Assembly (NCBI RefSeq): GCF_000264945.2
Contig: NZ_CP013070.1
Location: 3,552,501 to 3,616,500, forward strand
Source of the DNA: Sphingobium indicum B90A
GTDB taxonomy: Bacteria; Pseudomonadota; Alphaproteobacteria; Sphingomonadales; Sphingomonadaceae
Length of the DNA: 64,000 bases
Reading direction: 5' to 3'
Part shown: piece by piece, positions 8,577-16,646 of the stretch
Position numbering within the stretch: position 1 is the first letter of the stretch
Layout of the letters: each line of letters opens with the position of its first letter
Notes under the pieces: generated by a model
Databases searched by the model: none
Seen by the model: only the letters and a program-made list of their open reading frames with translations
What the model was told of the DNA's origin: nothing
Translations under genes and position numbers: made by a program

Positions 8577-9363
8577 CTGGAACCCCGGTTTCACCGCCGC
8601 GCAATTCCGTCTGGACGGCAAGCGCGCGCTCATCACCGGCGGACGCGGCGCGCTGGCCGAAGCCATGGCCGCGACGCTGGCGGACCTGGGCTGCGCCGTC
8701 GCCCTCGCCTCCCGCACGGAGGCCGACTGCGCCGATCTGGCGGCCGGCATAGCCGAACGGTTCCGTGTTCCGGCCGTCGGCCTTTCCTGCAACATCGCCG
8801 ACGAGGCGTCGGTGGAGGCGGCGGTCGCGGGAACGATCGACCGGCTGGGCGGGCTCGACATCCTCATCAACAATGCAGGCGCGTCCTGGTGGGGACTGCC
8901 GCAGGACATCCCGCTCAAGGGCTGGCAGAAGGTGATGGACGTCAATGTGACCGGCACCTTCCTCGCCTGCCGCCACGCCGCGCGCCACATGATCTCGGCG
9001 GGCGGCGGCGCCATCGTAAACATCGCGTCGGTGGGCGCATTCCTGTCCTATCAGCCGGACGCGGGGCAGGTCGTTCCCTATACCACCAGCAAGGCGGCGA
9101 TCGTTCACCTAACGAGCGATCTCGCCGCCCAATGGGCCGGGCACAATATCCGCGTCAACGCCATCGCGCCGGGCTCCATCGAGACCGGGATGACCGAAAC
9201 GCTCGATCCCGCCATTCAGGAAAGGACGCGGGCGGGCATATTGATGCGCCGCTTCGGCCGCCCGGAGGAGGTGGCGGGCACGCTGGCCCTGCTGGCGTCG
9301 GACGCGGGCAGTTTCATCACGGGCCAGACCTTCCTGGTCGACGGAGGCCAATCCCTTGCCTGA
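8569..9363 (+). CDS. Short-chain dehydrogenase/reductase
   Basis: Classical SDR, 264 residues from ATG 8569 (overlapping the EthD-like gene by 8 bp). The cofactor loop is ITGGRGALAEAMA, followed by NNAG and the catalytic serine/tyrosine/lysine (NIASVG...YTTSK), then NAIAPGSIETGMTE and the C-terminal FITGQTFLVDGGQSLA. Length is normal. In a ligase/dehydrogenase/hydratase operon it likely oxidises or reduces a hydroxy/oxo group; by analogy with LvaD it could interconvert 4-oxo- and 4-hydroxyacyl-CoA. Cofactor preference is not obvious from the sequence. Confidence 0.92.
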   Translation: MADWNPGFTAAQFRLDGKRALITGGRGALAEAMAATLADLGCAVALASRTEADCADLAAGIAERFRVPAVGLSCNIADEASVEAAVAGTIDRLGGLDILINNAGASWWGLPQDIPLKGWQKVMDVNVTGTFLACRHAARHMISAGGGAIVNIASVGAFLSYQPDAGQVVPYTTSKAAIVHLTSDLAAQWAGHNIRVNAIAPGSIETGMTETLDPAIQERTRAGILMRRFGRPEEVAGTLALLASDAGSFITGQTFLVDGGQSLA

Positions 9364-10882
9364 GGAGCAAAGCCATCCGCCGTTCGAATGGGATGCCGAG
9401 CGGCTCTGGCCGCAATTCGCACGCCGTGCCGACGCCCAACCGGACGCGCTTGCCCTGGCGGATTGCGACGACCGACTGTGGAGCCGGGGGGAATTGCGGG
9501 AGCAGGCGATTGAAATCGCGGCCTTGCTGAAAGGGGCAGGCGTAGAGCCGGGCGACCGCGTCCTCGTCACCGCGCACAAAAGCCCCGCGACAATCGCCAC
9601 GGCGCTCGCCATATCGTCGCTGCAGGCGATCTTCTGCCCGGTATCGCCAAAGCTCGGAGCGGGCGACCTTGCCTTGCTCGAATCCTCGCTCGGCCATGTC
9701 GTCAAGGTGAGCGGAGCCGGCAGCGCCCTGCCCGATATTTTCGCTGCTGTCGGCGAACGATCGAGCGACCCCCGCGATCGCGACACCGCGCTCATCGGCT
9801 TCACCTCCGGCAGCACCGGGGTGCCCAAGGGGGTGATGCACGGCCCGGAAGCCCTGAATTATGCTACCCGCGCCTGTTCAGCCATAGCGGGCCTGCAACC
9901 GGACGACGCGATCCTGGGCATCGTCCCGCTCGACAGTGCACCGGGCTTCACTTTCACGGCGCATTTTGCGCTGTCCTTGGGGCATCCGCTGGTGCTGGTC
10001 GACCCATGGGTGCCCGCCGAAGCGCTGCGGCGGGCCGAACGCTATGGCTGCGGCTGGGCGATTGCGGTGCCGACGCATCTGTTCACGATGGTGGAGGCCG
10101 CCCGGCTTGGCGAATGGAGCGGCCGCCTGCCCCTTCGCGCCATGGCGGTGGGCGGCAGCGCGATGACGCCGGAACTGATCGAGGACGCCGACCGGCTGCT
10201 TGGCCTCAAGGCGCTGCGCATGTTCGGCATGTCCGAATGCATGGGCCATGCCTCCACCCATCCGTCCCATTCGCTGGAACGCCGTCAGCTTTTCGACGGC
10301 ATCCCCTTTCCCGGCACGCAGGAGGAGGCGTTCGACGCCGATCTGCGCCCCCTGCCGCGCGGCAGCCGGGGTCAGGCGGGCGTGCGCGGCCCCTCCCTCT
10401 TCCTGGGCTATGCGCAGGGCATGGGGGCGGGGCAGGAGCGCATGACGCCCGACGGCTTCTACCTGACCGGCGACGAGATCGTCCGCGATCAGGACGGCTT
10501 CGTCCGGGTGGTCGGCCGCATCAAGGACCAGATCATTCGCGGCGGATTCAACATCGACCCGGCCGAGGTGGAGGCGGCGCTGCTGCGCCATCCCGCCGTT
10601 GCGGAGGTGGCGGTGGTCGCGGTGCCCGAACGCAAGCTGGGCGAACAGGCCTGCGCCGTCTGCCGGCTGCGGAGCGATGACGGGAGCATCGACCTGCCCG
10701 CGCTGCTCGACCATCTCTCGCAGCAGGGTTTGTCCCGCAAGAAATGGCCTGAACATCTGGTGCTGGTCGAGGCGATGGCCGTCACCGCCACCGGCAAGCT
10801 CGACAAGAAGGCGATGGCCGCCATCGCCGTGGAGGAGGTCGCCCGCAGGCGCGCGGAGCCGCCCACCAGACAGGACGCATGA
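9356..10882 (+). CDS. AMP-dependent acyl-CoA synthetase/ligase (ANL superfamily)
   Basis: 508-residue ANL enzyme that would activate a carboxylic acid to its CoA thioester via an acyl-adenylate. The P-loop-like motif TSGSTGVPKG, the aromatic/adenylate segment MFGMSECMG, YLTGDE, the hinge GRIKDQIIRGGFNIDPAEVE and the C-terminal catalytic lysine in TATGKLDKKAM are all present. The start is TTG at 9356, supported by GGAGG about eight bases upstream and by an 8-bp overlap with the SDR gene. It is the entry enzyme of the pathway; the acyl substrate cannot be deduced. Confidence 0.93.
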   Translation: MPEEQSHPPFEWDAERLWPQFARRADAQPDALALADCDDRLWSRGELREQAIEIAALLKGAGVEPGDRVLVTAHKSPATIATALAISSLQAIFCPVSPKLGAGDLALLESSLGHVVKVSGAGSALPDIFAAVGERSSDPRDRDTALIGFTSGSTGVPKGVMHGPEALNYATRACSAIAGLQPDDAILGIVPLDSAPGFTFTAHFALSLGHPLVLVDPWVPAEALRRAERYGCGWAIAVPTHLFTMVEAARLGEWSGRLPLRAMAVGGSAMTPELIEDADRLLGLKALRMFGMSECMGHASTHPSHSLERRQLFDGIPFPGTQEEAFDADLRPLPRGSRGQAGVRGPSLFLGYAQGMGAGQERMTPDGFYLTGDEIVRDQDGFVRVVGRIKDQIIRGGFNIDPAEVEAALLRHPAVAEVAVVAVPERKLGEQACAVCRLRSDDGSIDLPALLDHLSQQGLSRKKWPEHLVLVEAMAVTATGKLDKKAMAAIAVEEVARRRAEPPTRQDA

Positions 10883-10883
10883 C

Positions 10884-12953
10884 ATGAAGCAGACCGCAAC
10901 CAGCGTCGTCGTCGACGGCGTCGCCCTGATCACGCTCGACAATCCGCCGGTGAACGCGCTCTCCGCGCCCCTGCGGCAGGGATTGCAGGCCGGACTCGAA
11001 CAGGCGTTCGGCGACGAAGAGGTTGGCGCCATCCTGTTGCTCTGCGCCGGGCGGACCTTCATCGCCGGCGCGGACATCACCGAATTCGGCCAGCCCTGGC
11101 AGCCGCCGTCCTTGCCCGACCTCTGCGCGATGCTGGACGATGCGCCCAAGCCCGTCATCGCCGCCATTCACGGCACGGCGCTTGGCGGCGGTTTCGAACT
11201 GGCGCTCACCTGCCACTATCGGGTGGCGGCGCGGAGCGCGAAGGTCGGCCTGCCGGAGGTGCATCTGGGCCTGCTCCCCGGCGCGGGCGGCACCCAGCGC
11301 GTGCCCCGGATCGTCGGCACGGAGGCGGCGCTCGAAATCATCACGTCGGGGCGGCAGATCAAGGCGGCCGAAGCCCTTTCGCTCGGCCTGGTCGATGCCG
11401 TGGTCGACGACGCGGCCTTGGCGGAAGAGGCGCTGGCCTTCGCGCGCCGCGTCGTGGCCGATGGCGGCGCGAAACCGCGGATACGTGACCGGGCCGACGC
11501 GCTCCAGGCCGATAGGGATCGCCCGGACCTGTTCACCGCCTTCGCCGCCGCACATGCGCGCCGGTTCAAGGGGTTCGTCGCGCCCGCCGCCATTATCGAG
11601 GCCGTCGAGGCGGCAGTGACCCTCCCCTTCGAGGAGGGGCTGGCGAAGGAAACCGCCCTGTTCGAACGGCTGGTCGCCAGCCCGGAGTCCGCCGCCCAGC
11701 GCCATGTCTTCTTCGCCGAGCGGGAGGCGGCCCGCGTTCCCGACATCGGTCCCGACATATCCGCGATCGACATCCGGTCGGTCGGCGTCATCGGCGCGGG
11801 CACGATGGGCGGCGGCATCACGATGAACTTCCTGAACGCGGGCATCCCCGTCACGCTGGTCGAAACCAGCCAGGAAGCGCTGGATCGCGGCATCGCCACC
11901 ATCCGCCGCAACTATGAGGCGACGGCCGCCAAGGGGCGGATGACGGGTGCGCAGGTGGAACAGCGCATGGCGCTGATATCGCCCAGCCTCGACCTCGCCG
12001 CGCTTGCTGACGCCGATCTCATCATCGAAGCCGTCTATGAGAGCATGGACGTCAAGACGGACATCTTCGCCAGGCTCGACCGGATCGCCAAAGCGGGCAC
12101 GATCCTGGCGTCCAACACCTCCTTCCTCGACCTCAATCGCATCGCCGCGGCGACCAGCCGGCCGGAATGGGTCGTCGGCCTCCACTTCTTCTCGCCCGCC
12201 AATGTCATGCGCCTGCTGGAGGTGGTGCGAGGCGCGGCAACGTCCAAGCCCGTGGTCGCGACGGCGATGCGGCTCGCCAAGCGGATCGGCAAGGTGGCGG
12301 TGCTGAGCGGGGTGTGCGACGGCTTCATCGCCAACCGTCTGCTGGCTCCGCGCGGCGCTCAGGCCGAAGCGATGATGCTGGAAGGCACGCCGATTGCGGA
12401 GATCGACCGCGTGCTCGTCGATTACGGCTTTGCCATGGGCCATTTCCAGATGATGGATCTGGTCGGGCTGGACGTCATTGGCCGGAACGCGACGGAACGG
12501 ACCGTGATGGGCGATCTGGTCACCGCCGGTCGGCTGGGCCAGAAGGGCGGCGCGGGCTATTATGATTATGACGAGAAGCGGCGCTCGCGTCCTTCGGACG
12601 TGACAGACAGCCTGATAAAGGAGGTGGCGGCAGCCCGGGGCGTCGCGCATGCCCCCACGTCGGGCGACGAAGCGCTGCTTGCGCGGCTGCTCTATCCGGT
12701 CGTCAACGAGGGCGCGAAGATCCTGGAGGAAGGCATCGCGCTGCGCGCCTCCGACATCGATATAGCGGCCGTGCTGGGCTATAACTGGCCGGTCTATCGC
12801 GGTGGACCGCTTTTCTGGGCCGATCAGGTGGGGCTGGACCGGATCGTCGTGGAGATGCGCCGGCTTGAGGCGGTGCATGGCGAAACCTTCTGCCCCGCGC
12901 CGCTGCTCGTGCGGCTGGCGGAGGCGGGGCGGCGGTTCGGCGACGGATCGTGA
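10884..12953 (+). CDS. Bifunctional enoyl-CoA hydratase / 3-hydroxyacyl-CoA dehydrogenase (FadB/FadJ-like)
   Basis: 689-residue two-domain beta-oxidation enzyme. The N-terminal crotonase domain has FIAGADITEFGQ, GGGFELALTCHYR and LPEVHLGLLPGAGGTQRV with both catalytic glutamates (PE and ALEIITSG). The NAD domain starts at about residue 295 (VGVIGAGTMGGGITMNFLNA), with the catalytic histidine/glutamate pair in GLHFFSPANVMRLLEVVRG and NRLL. Start ATG 10884, two bases after the ligase stop. It converts an enoyl-CoA to a 3-oxoacyl-CoA. The frame is open upstream of 10884 inside the ligase gene, but that is out of register with the ligase and not part of this protein. Confidence 0.94.
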   Translation: MKQTATSVVVDGVALITLDNPPVNALSAPLRQGLQAGLEQAFGDEEVGAILLLCAGRTFIAGADITEFGQPWQPPSLPDLCAMLDDAPKPVIAAIHGTALGGGFELALTCHYRVAARSAKVGLPEVHLGLLPGAGGTQRVPRIVGTEAALEIITSGRQIKAAEALSLGLVDAVVDDAALAEEALAFARRVVADGGAKPRIRDRADALQADRDRPDLFTAFAAAHARRFKGFVAPAAIIEAVEAAVTLPFEEGLAKETALFERLVASPESAAQRHVFFAEREAARVPDIGPDISAIDIRSVGVIGAGTMGGGITMNFLNAGIPVTLVETSQEALDRGIATIRRNYEATAAKGRMTGAQVEQRMALISPSLDLAALADADLIIEAVYESMDVKTDIFARLDRIAKAGTILASNTSFLDLNRIAAATSRPEWVVGLHFFSPANVMRLLEVVRGAATSKPVVATAMRLAKRIGKVAVLSGVCDGFIANRLLAPRGAQAEAMMLEGTPIAEIDRVLVDYGFAMGHFQMMDLVGLDVIGRNATERTVMGDLVTAGRLGQKGGAGYYDYDEKRRSRPSDVTDSLIKEVAAARGVAHAPTSGDEALLARLLYPVVNEGAKILEEGIALRASDIDIAAVLGYNWPVYRGGPLFWADQVGLDRIVVEMRRLEAVHGETFCPAPLLVRLAEAGRRFGDGS

Positions 12954-13966
12954 CCCTCAATCGCTCCTGGGTGCTTGCGCAAAGGCCCGAAGGCGCGGTG
13001 CGGGCCAGCGACTTCGCCTATCGGGAGCAAGCATTCGACATGCCCGCCCTGCAGGAAGGCGACATTCTCGTCCGCACGCGGATCATCTCCTGCGCGCCGA
13101 CGATCCGCAACTGGCTGAACCCGCCCGAACGCAGCTATCGCGGCGCGATCGGCATCGGCGATCCGATCCGGGGCATGGCGGCGGTCGAAGTGCTGGCGTC
13201 GCGTCACCCGCGCTTTGCGGAGGGGCAATGGTTGACGGCGGTCGCGCCCTGGCAGGACTTTGCCGTCCTGCGTCCGGACGAGGCTGCCGTGCCCGTCACG
13301 CCAATAGAGACTTGGATGGATCCGGTCGACGCGATGACGCTTTATTCGCCCAACAGCCTGACCGCCTATTTCGGCCTCTTCGCGGTGGGGGAGCCAAAGC
13401 CCGGCATGACCGTGCTCGTATCCGGCGCGGCCGGATCGGTCGGCGCGATGGCGTGCCAGATGGCCCGCATCGCTGGCTGCCGGGTCATTGCGGTGGCGGG
13501 CGGCCCGGAAAAATGCCGTTGGCTGAAGGAGGACGTCGGGGCGGAGGTCGCCATCGACTACCGCTCGGCAGACCTCCCATCGGCCTTGAAGCATGCCAGT
13601 CCCGACGGCATAAACATCTTCTTCGACAATGTGGGCGGCGACGTGCTGCAGGCTGCGGTCGACCGGATGGCGCCCCATGGCCGCATCGTGCTTTGCGGAC
13701 AATTGGCCGCCTATGATTCAACTGAACCGGCCGCCGGACCCAGGGATATGATGAAGCTGGTCTATGGGCGGATTCGGATGCAGGGCTTTGTCTTCGGGGA
13801 CTATGCCGACGACTATGCGTCCGCGATTGCATCGATACGACAATGGGAAGCTGAAGGACGGCTGCGCAATCGTTATGATATGCGCGACGGGTTCGAGCGC
13901 ATACCCGACGCGTTCGTCGACATTTTCAACGGGCGCAATGCCGGAACACTGATCGTCCGCATCTAG
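12950..13966 (+). CDS. NADP-dependent MDR oxidoreductase (leukotriene B4 dehydrogenase/CurA-like)
   Basis: 338-residue medium-chain dehydrogenase/reductase without zinc ligands. It shows the family N-terminus (RSWVLAQRPEGAV, LVRTRIISCAPTIRNWL), the dinucleotide loop VSGAAGSVGAMACQMA, FFDNVGGDVLQAAVDRM and the ending AFVDIFNGRNAGTLIVRI. Such enzymes reduce the double bond of alpha,beta-unsaturated ketones or related compounds with NADPH. GTG 12950 overlaps the preceding stop as GTGA. Its stop codon TAG (13964-13966) is made of the TA target dinucleotide plus the first base of the inserted repeat element at 13966, so the original C-terminus may have been a little different. Confidence 0.9.
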   Translation: MTLNRSWVLAQRPEGAVRASDFAYREQAFDMPALQEGDILVRTRIISCAPTIRNWLNPPERSYRGAIGIGDPIRGMAAVEVLASRHPRFAEGQWLTAVAPWQDFAVLRPDEAAVPVTPIETWMDPVDAMTLYSPNSLTAYFGLFAVGEPKPGMTVLVSGAAGSVGAMACQMARIAGCRVIAVAGGPEKCRWLKEDVGAEVAIDYRSADLPSALKHASPDGINIFFDNVGGDVLQAAVDRMAPHGRIVLCGQLAAYDSTEPAAGPRDMMKLVYGRIRMQGFVFGDYADDYASAIASIRQWEAEGRLRNRYDMRDGFERIPDAFVDIFNGRNAGTLIVRI

Positions 13967-14201
13967 GCAGCGTGGACAAATTCAAGACTCGCCGGACTGA
14001 GTGATTTGGGTGGGAAGCCGTCATTCCCCTATTCGTCACCGCTCCCCCTATTCGTCACCCCGGGCTTGACCCGGGGTCCCGCTGCCTTGGGCTGGGCGCG
14101 GACTCAGAAAGAAAGCGGGACCCCGGATCAAGTCCGGGGTGACGGGAAACTGATGTCCGCAACTGGCCATTTCCCGACATTTCGAATTTATCCACGCGAC
14201 C
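13966..14201. repeat. MITE-like element, copy A (full length, TA-flanked)
   Basis: 236-bp element with imperfect terminal inverted repeats (GGCAGCGTGGACAAATTC at the left; GAATTTATCCACGCGACC at the right) flanked by TA on both sides (13964-13965 and 14202-14203). Inside is the inverted repeat of the common sphingomonad type (GTCACCCCGGGCTTGACC ... GGATCAAGTCCGGGGTGAC, 14053-14143). This copy also carries a short tandem duplication of CCCTATTCGTCACC (from about 14027). It has no coding capacity. Confidence 0.75.
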
Positions 14202-14237
14202 TATAACATCTTGAAAAAGCGGGAATCGGTTTTCCGC

Positions 14238-15821
14238 TTATTGGCGATCACGGCCCTCCGGCAGGTGCGGGTGATCGCCGACCTTTTCAGGCCCAAACGT
14301 ATCTGCGTAGACTGCCTCCACCCGTTCGACTTCGGCGGGGGTGAGCGCCTCGAATTCCCTCGATCGGGCACGCTGCGACAGGCGTCCCTCATTCTGCTCC
14401 AGAAACTTCAGCAGCAGTTCGACCTGGCCGGTGGGCATGTCGACGATCTGCTGCACCGCCTCGTTGAAGCTGTCGAAGGCTTCGAGGAAGCGAGCTTCGC
14501 GGGGCAGGTCCTCCTCGATGGTCTGCTGGACGCAGGCGTACAGGAATTCGACATGCGCGGTGGCGTCGAAAAATCGGTAGAAGTCGGCCGTGTCGTTCAG
14601 CACCCGCACATTGCCCTCCGGCGTCGGTTCCCATTCGATGAAGGGAAGCAGCGGTCCCGAATAGGAGGTGAGCGTGCTCTTGTACGCGTCGATCCGGCGC
14701 AGGATCACCGCGCTGATCGGGAACACCATGCCCGGCGGATTGAAGCCCGCGGACGCCAGGACGTGGTGAAAGAGCCAGCGATGCAGGCGGCCGTTTCCGT
14801 CGACATAGGGGTGGATGTAGACAAAGCCGAAAGCGAGCACGGCCGCCGCCGCGACCGGGTCCATGCCGCCGGCGACGGCTCGCGCCGAATAGGCGACCAG
14901 ACCCTCCACGAGATCGCGCAGATCGCTTTCGCGGGCGCTGACATGGTCGGGCACGGGCAATCCCGTCTCCCGGTCGTGGACGCCGACGAACCCATCCTCT
15001 TCGCGAAGGCCCAGCCGGACGAAGCGTTGATCGCCGATGACGATGCGTTGCAGCCGGTCGAACTCCGCCAGGCTCAGCGGCCGCGACCCGGCTTCGGCGA
15101 TCGCCTGTCCCCAGCGGGCGGCTCTGGTTCCCGAAGGCTTCTCCCCTTCGATGGCGAAGGAGGACTTCGAATCGTTGAGCAGCAGGAAGGCGGCGGCGCG
15201 GGCGACGAGGTCGGCGCGAATGCGCCCGACCACGGCGCGCGCTCGCTCGTCGAATGCCTGCGCCTCATAGGCGAGGATCGCGTCGGTCCTGCGCACCATC
15301 GGGCAATATCGCGGCGTGCCGGGCAGGTTGTTGGCGACGCGATGGCGCGGCGACGCAACGCCGTCCGTCAGCGCCAGTTGCAGCCTTGTATCGACGACCG
15401 GCACCAGGCGCACCTTGCCGGCATCCGGCACGTCCAGCCGGTCGCCGGTCATCCATTCGTAGAGAAACCAGATCCGGCGAGCGAAGCTGCCCGTCGGCGC
15501 ATCGCGCACGATCCGGGCGAACGCATCCGGCTCCTCGGCCCGGAAAAGCTGGGCAAGAACGGAAAGATCGATGCCTTCATAGCGGAAAGCGAATGTCAGA
15601 TGGCCGATCAGTGTCGCGTCGGGCATGTGCCGCGGCGTCATCATCTGCCATTCGGCGGTGGATCGAGGATGATGCCGCTCGGCGATCGCGGCCAGGCGGG
15701 CGGGCAGCGGCAGGCGAAGGCCATAGCGTTCGATCAGCGCCGCGTAGCCGGCGGGCGTTCCCGGCTCGGCAAGCGGCCGCCCGCGAAAGTCAGTCACTGG
15801 TTGCGAAAGCCATTCACTCAT
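14238..15821 (-). CDS. Fic-domain protein (class II, probable AMP-transferase)
   Basis: 527-residue Fic-family protein. The catalytic motif HPYVDGNGRLHR starts at about H337, matching HPFx(D/E)GNGRxxR. Upstream, S221-FAI-E225-G226 fits the inhibitory motif (S/T)xxxE(G/N), placing it among self-inhibited Fic proteins with the inhibitory helix N-terminal to the Fic core. It has an N-terminal domain of the type seen in large stand-alone Fic proteins (PRHMPDATLIGHLTFAFRYEGIDL). Start ATG 15821 is supported by AGGA eight bases upstream. Target and partner are unknown; no antitoxin gene is adjacent. A five-copy 17-nt repeat array overlaps its start region, suggesting autoregulation or an outside regulator. 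Confidence 0.9.
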   Translation of the reverse strand: MSEWLSQPVTDFRGRPLAEPGTPAGYAALIERYGLRLPLPARLAAIAERHHPRSTAEWQMMTPRHMPDATLIGHLTFAFRYEGIDLSVLAQLFRAEEPDAFARIVRDAPTGSFARRIWFLYEWMTGDRLDVPDAGKVRLVPVVDTRLQLALTDGVASPRHRVANNLPGTPRYCPMVRRTDAILAYEAQAFDERARAVVGRIRADLVARAAAFLLLNDSKSSFAIEGEKPSGTRAARWGQAIAEAGSRPLSLAEFDRLQRIVIGDQRFVRLGLREEDGFVGVHDRETGLPVPDHVSARESDLRDLVEGLVAYSARAVAGGMDPVAAAAVLAFGFVYIHPYVDGNGRLHRWLFHHVLASAGFNPPGMVFPISAVILRRIDAYKSTLTSYSGPLLPFIEWEPTPEGNVRVLNDTADFYRFFDATAHVEFLYACVQQTIEEDLPREARFLEAFDSFNEAVQQIVDMPTGQVELLLKFLEQNEGRLSQRARSREFEALTPAEVERVEAVYADTFGPEKVGDHPHLPEGRDRQ

Positions 15822-16070
15822 GATCGATCCTGCGAAGAACATTCACCTGGTCTAGGGTGTGTAGGGATTCAGTCCATGGCGGGCTGCAAATAGCGGCTTC
15901 CTGCGCTTCCGGTGCTCACGTACTGAAGTACGCTGCGCGCCGGTTCTCGAAATCCACTATTTTCGCCGCGCCCTGAACTGAATCCCCACACACCCTAGGC
16001 CGCCTTGCAAAAAGCGTTCACCCGTTGCGAATATCTATCACAGAAATTTCATAATGCGAATATCGTTCAC
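15801..16070. repeat. Five 17-nt repeats around the fic start, interrupted by a hairpin element
   Basis: Repeats at 15801-15817 (TTGCGAAAGCCATTCAC), 15830-15846 (CTGCGAAGAACATTCAC), 16005-16021 (TTGCAAAAAGCGTTCAC), 16025-16041 (TTGCGAATATCTATCAC) and 16054-16070 (ATGCGAATATCGTTCAC). Offsets are 29, 175, 20 and 29 bp; removing the 147-bp element at 15852-15998 turns 175 into 28. The first copy is inside the first codons of fic, the others upstream of it. They look like direct-repeat operator sites. Confidence 0.65.
15852..15998. repeat. 147-bp hairpin element, copy 1
   Basis: Bounded by 21-nt inverted arms (15852-15872 and 15978-15998; 20 of 21 positions pair) beginning and ending in CTAG. 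The interior contains CTTCCGGTGCTCACGTACT, GAAGTACGCTGCGCGCCGG and an inner hairpin CGTACT-GA-AGTACG. The second copy at 21227-21374 has a similar core but different, still self-complementary arms. Confidence 0.72.
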
Positions 16071-16312
16071 CATTGCGCCATGAACCAGGCCGGCGCCGAC
16101 GGTGGCGCGTAGAACCGGCCCGCCAGCGGTTCGACGCGTCCCGCGTGGATGGAAAGGGGCTACAGCGTGGGATGATTTCGGCACGCGGCGAAGCTGGATG
16201 CAGCCGACGCCGACCTGCCCCCGCAGGATGGCGCGGGCAAGAGCTGACGGCGGAACCGCGCCTGCCGCCATCGCATGCCGGCTGTCCAAATGGCTGATCT
16301 GCTGGGGAAAAA
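16071..16312. other. Intergenic stretch with no recognisable feature
   Basis: Between the fic-side repeat array and tRNA-Thr. I see no convincing coding sequence on either strand, no strong hairpin and no match to the repeat families of the window. Confidence 0.5.
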
Positions 16313-16387
<75 letters not shown>

Positions 16388-16501
16388 ACTATTTCAGTTC
16401 CATCCGGCTTATCGCGCCGGCGGAGCCGGGCCTATGGCTGCCTCCTCGCGCCATGTCAAGGCGGCTTGCGGCGGAAGATGCAATTTGATTATGGGCGGGC
16501 C

Positions 16502-16636
16502 ATGACAAACGGTCAGGACGAACGGAAAGAGCGCTTGGCGCAGGCGTTGCGGGACAATCTGCGTCGCCGCAAGGCCCAGTCCCGCGAATCGCGCGACGCG
16601 GAAAACCCCCGGCGCCCGGACGACGCCAAGGGGTGA
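16502..16636 (+). CDS. Small basic hypothetical protein (44 aa)
   Basis: 44-residue, highly charged, mostly helical peptide MTNGQDERKERLAQALRDNL... ending RRPDDAKG. There are no cysteines and no membrane segment. It lies just downstream of the tRNA-Thr locus on the other strand and converges with the aminopeptidase gene, leaving ten bases between the stops. The amphipathic ERLAQALRDNLRRRK helix suggests nucleic-acid or protein binding, but I cannot name a family. No strong ribosome-binding site is seen, so it may be missed by annotation or not be translated. Confidence 0.5.
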   Translation: MTNGQDERKERLAQALRDNLRRRKAQSRESRDAENPRRPDDAKG

Positions 16637-16646
16637 TCCCGTTCCG

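Noticed and set aside
10599..12953. Apparent in-frame N-terminal extension of the hydratase/dehydrogenase into the ligase gene
   Set aside because: The extension is the ligase sequence in another frame. ATG 10884 directly after the ligase stop gives the normal crotonase N-terminus.
14238..15821. Fic as part of a classic fic-antitoxin pair
   Set aside because: The inhibitory motif is inside the same protein (S221 to G226) and no small antitoxin gene is adjacent on either side.
14211..15893. Long open frame on the plus strand opposite the fic gene (about 560 codons)
   Set aside because: GC-rich genes give long antisense frames. The minus strand has the intact Fic motifs and a ribosome-binding site; the plus frame has low-complexity Arg/Gly/His composition and no domain.
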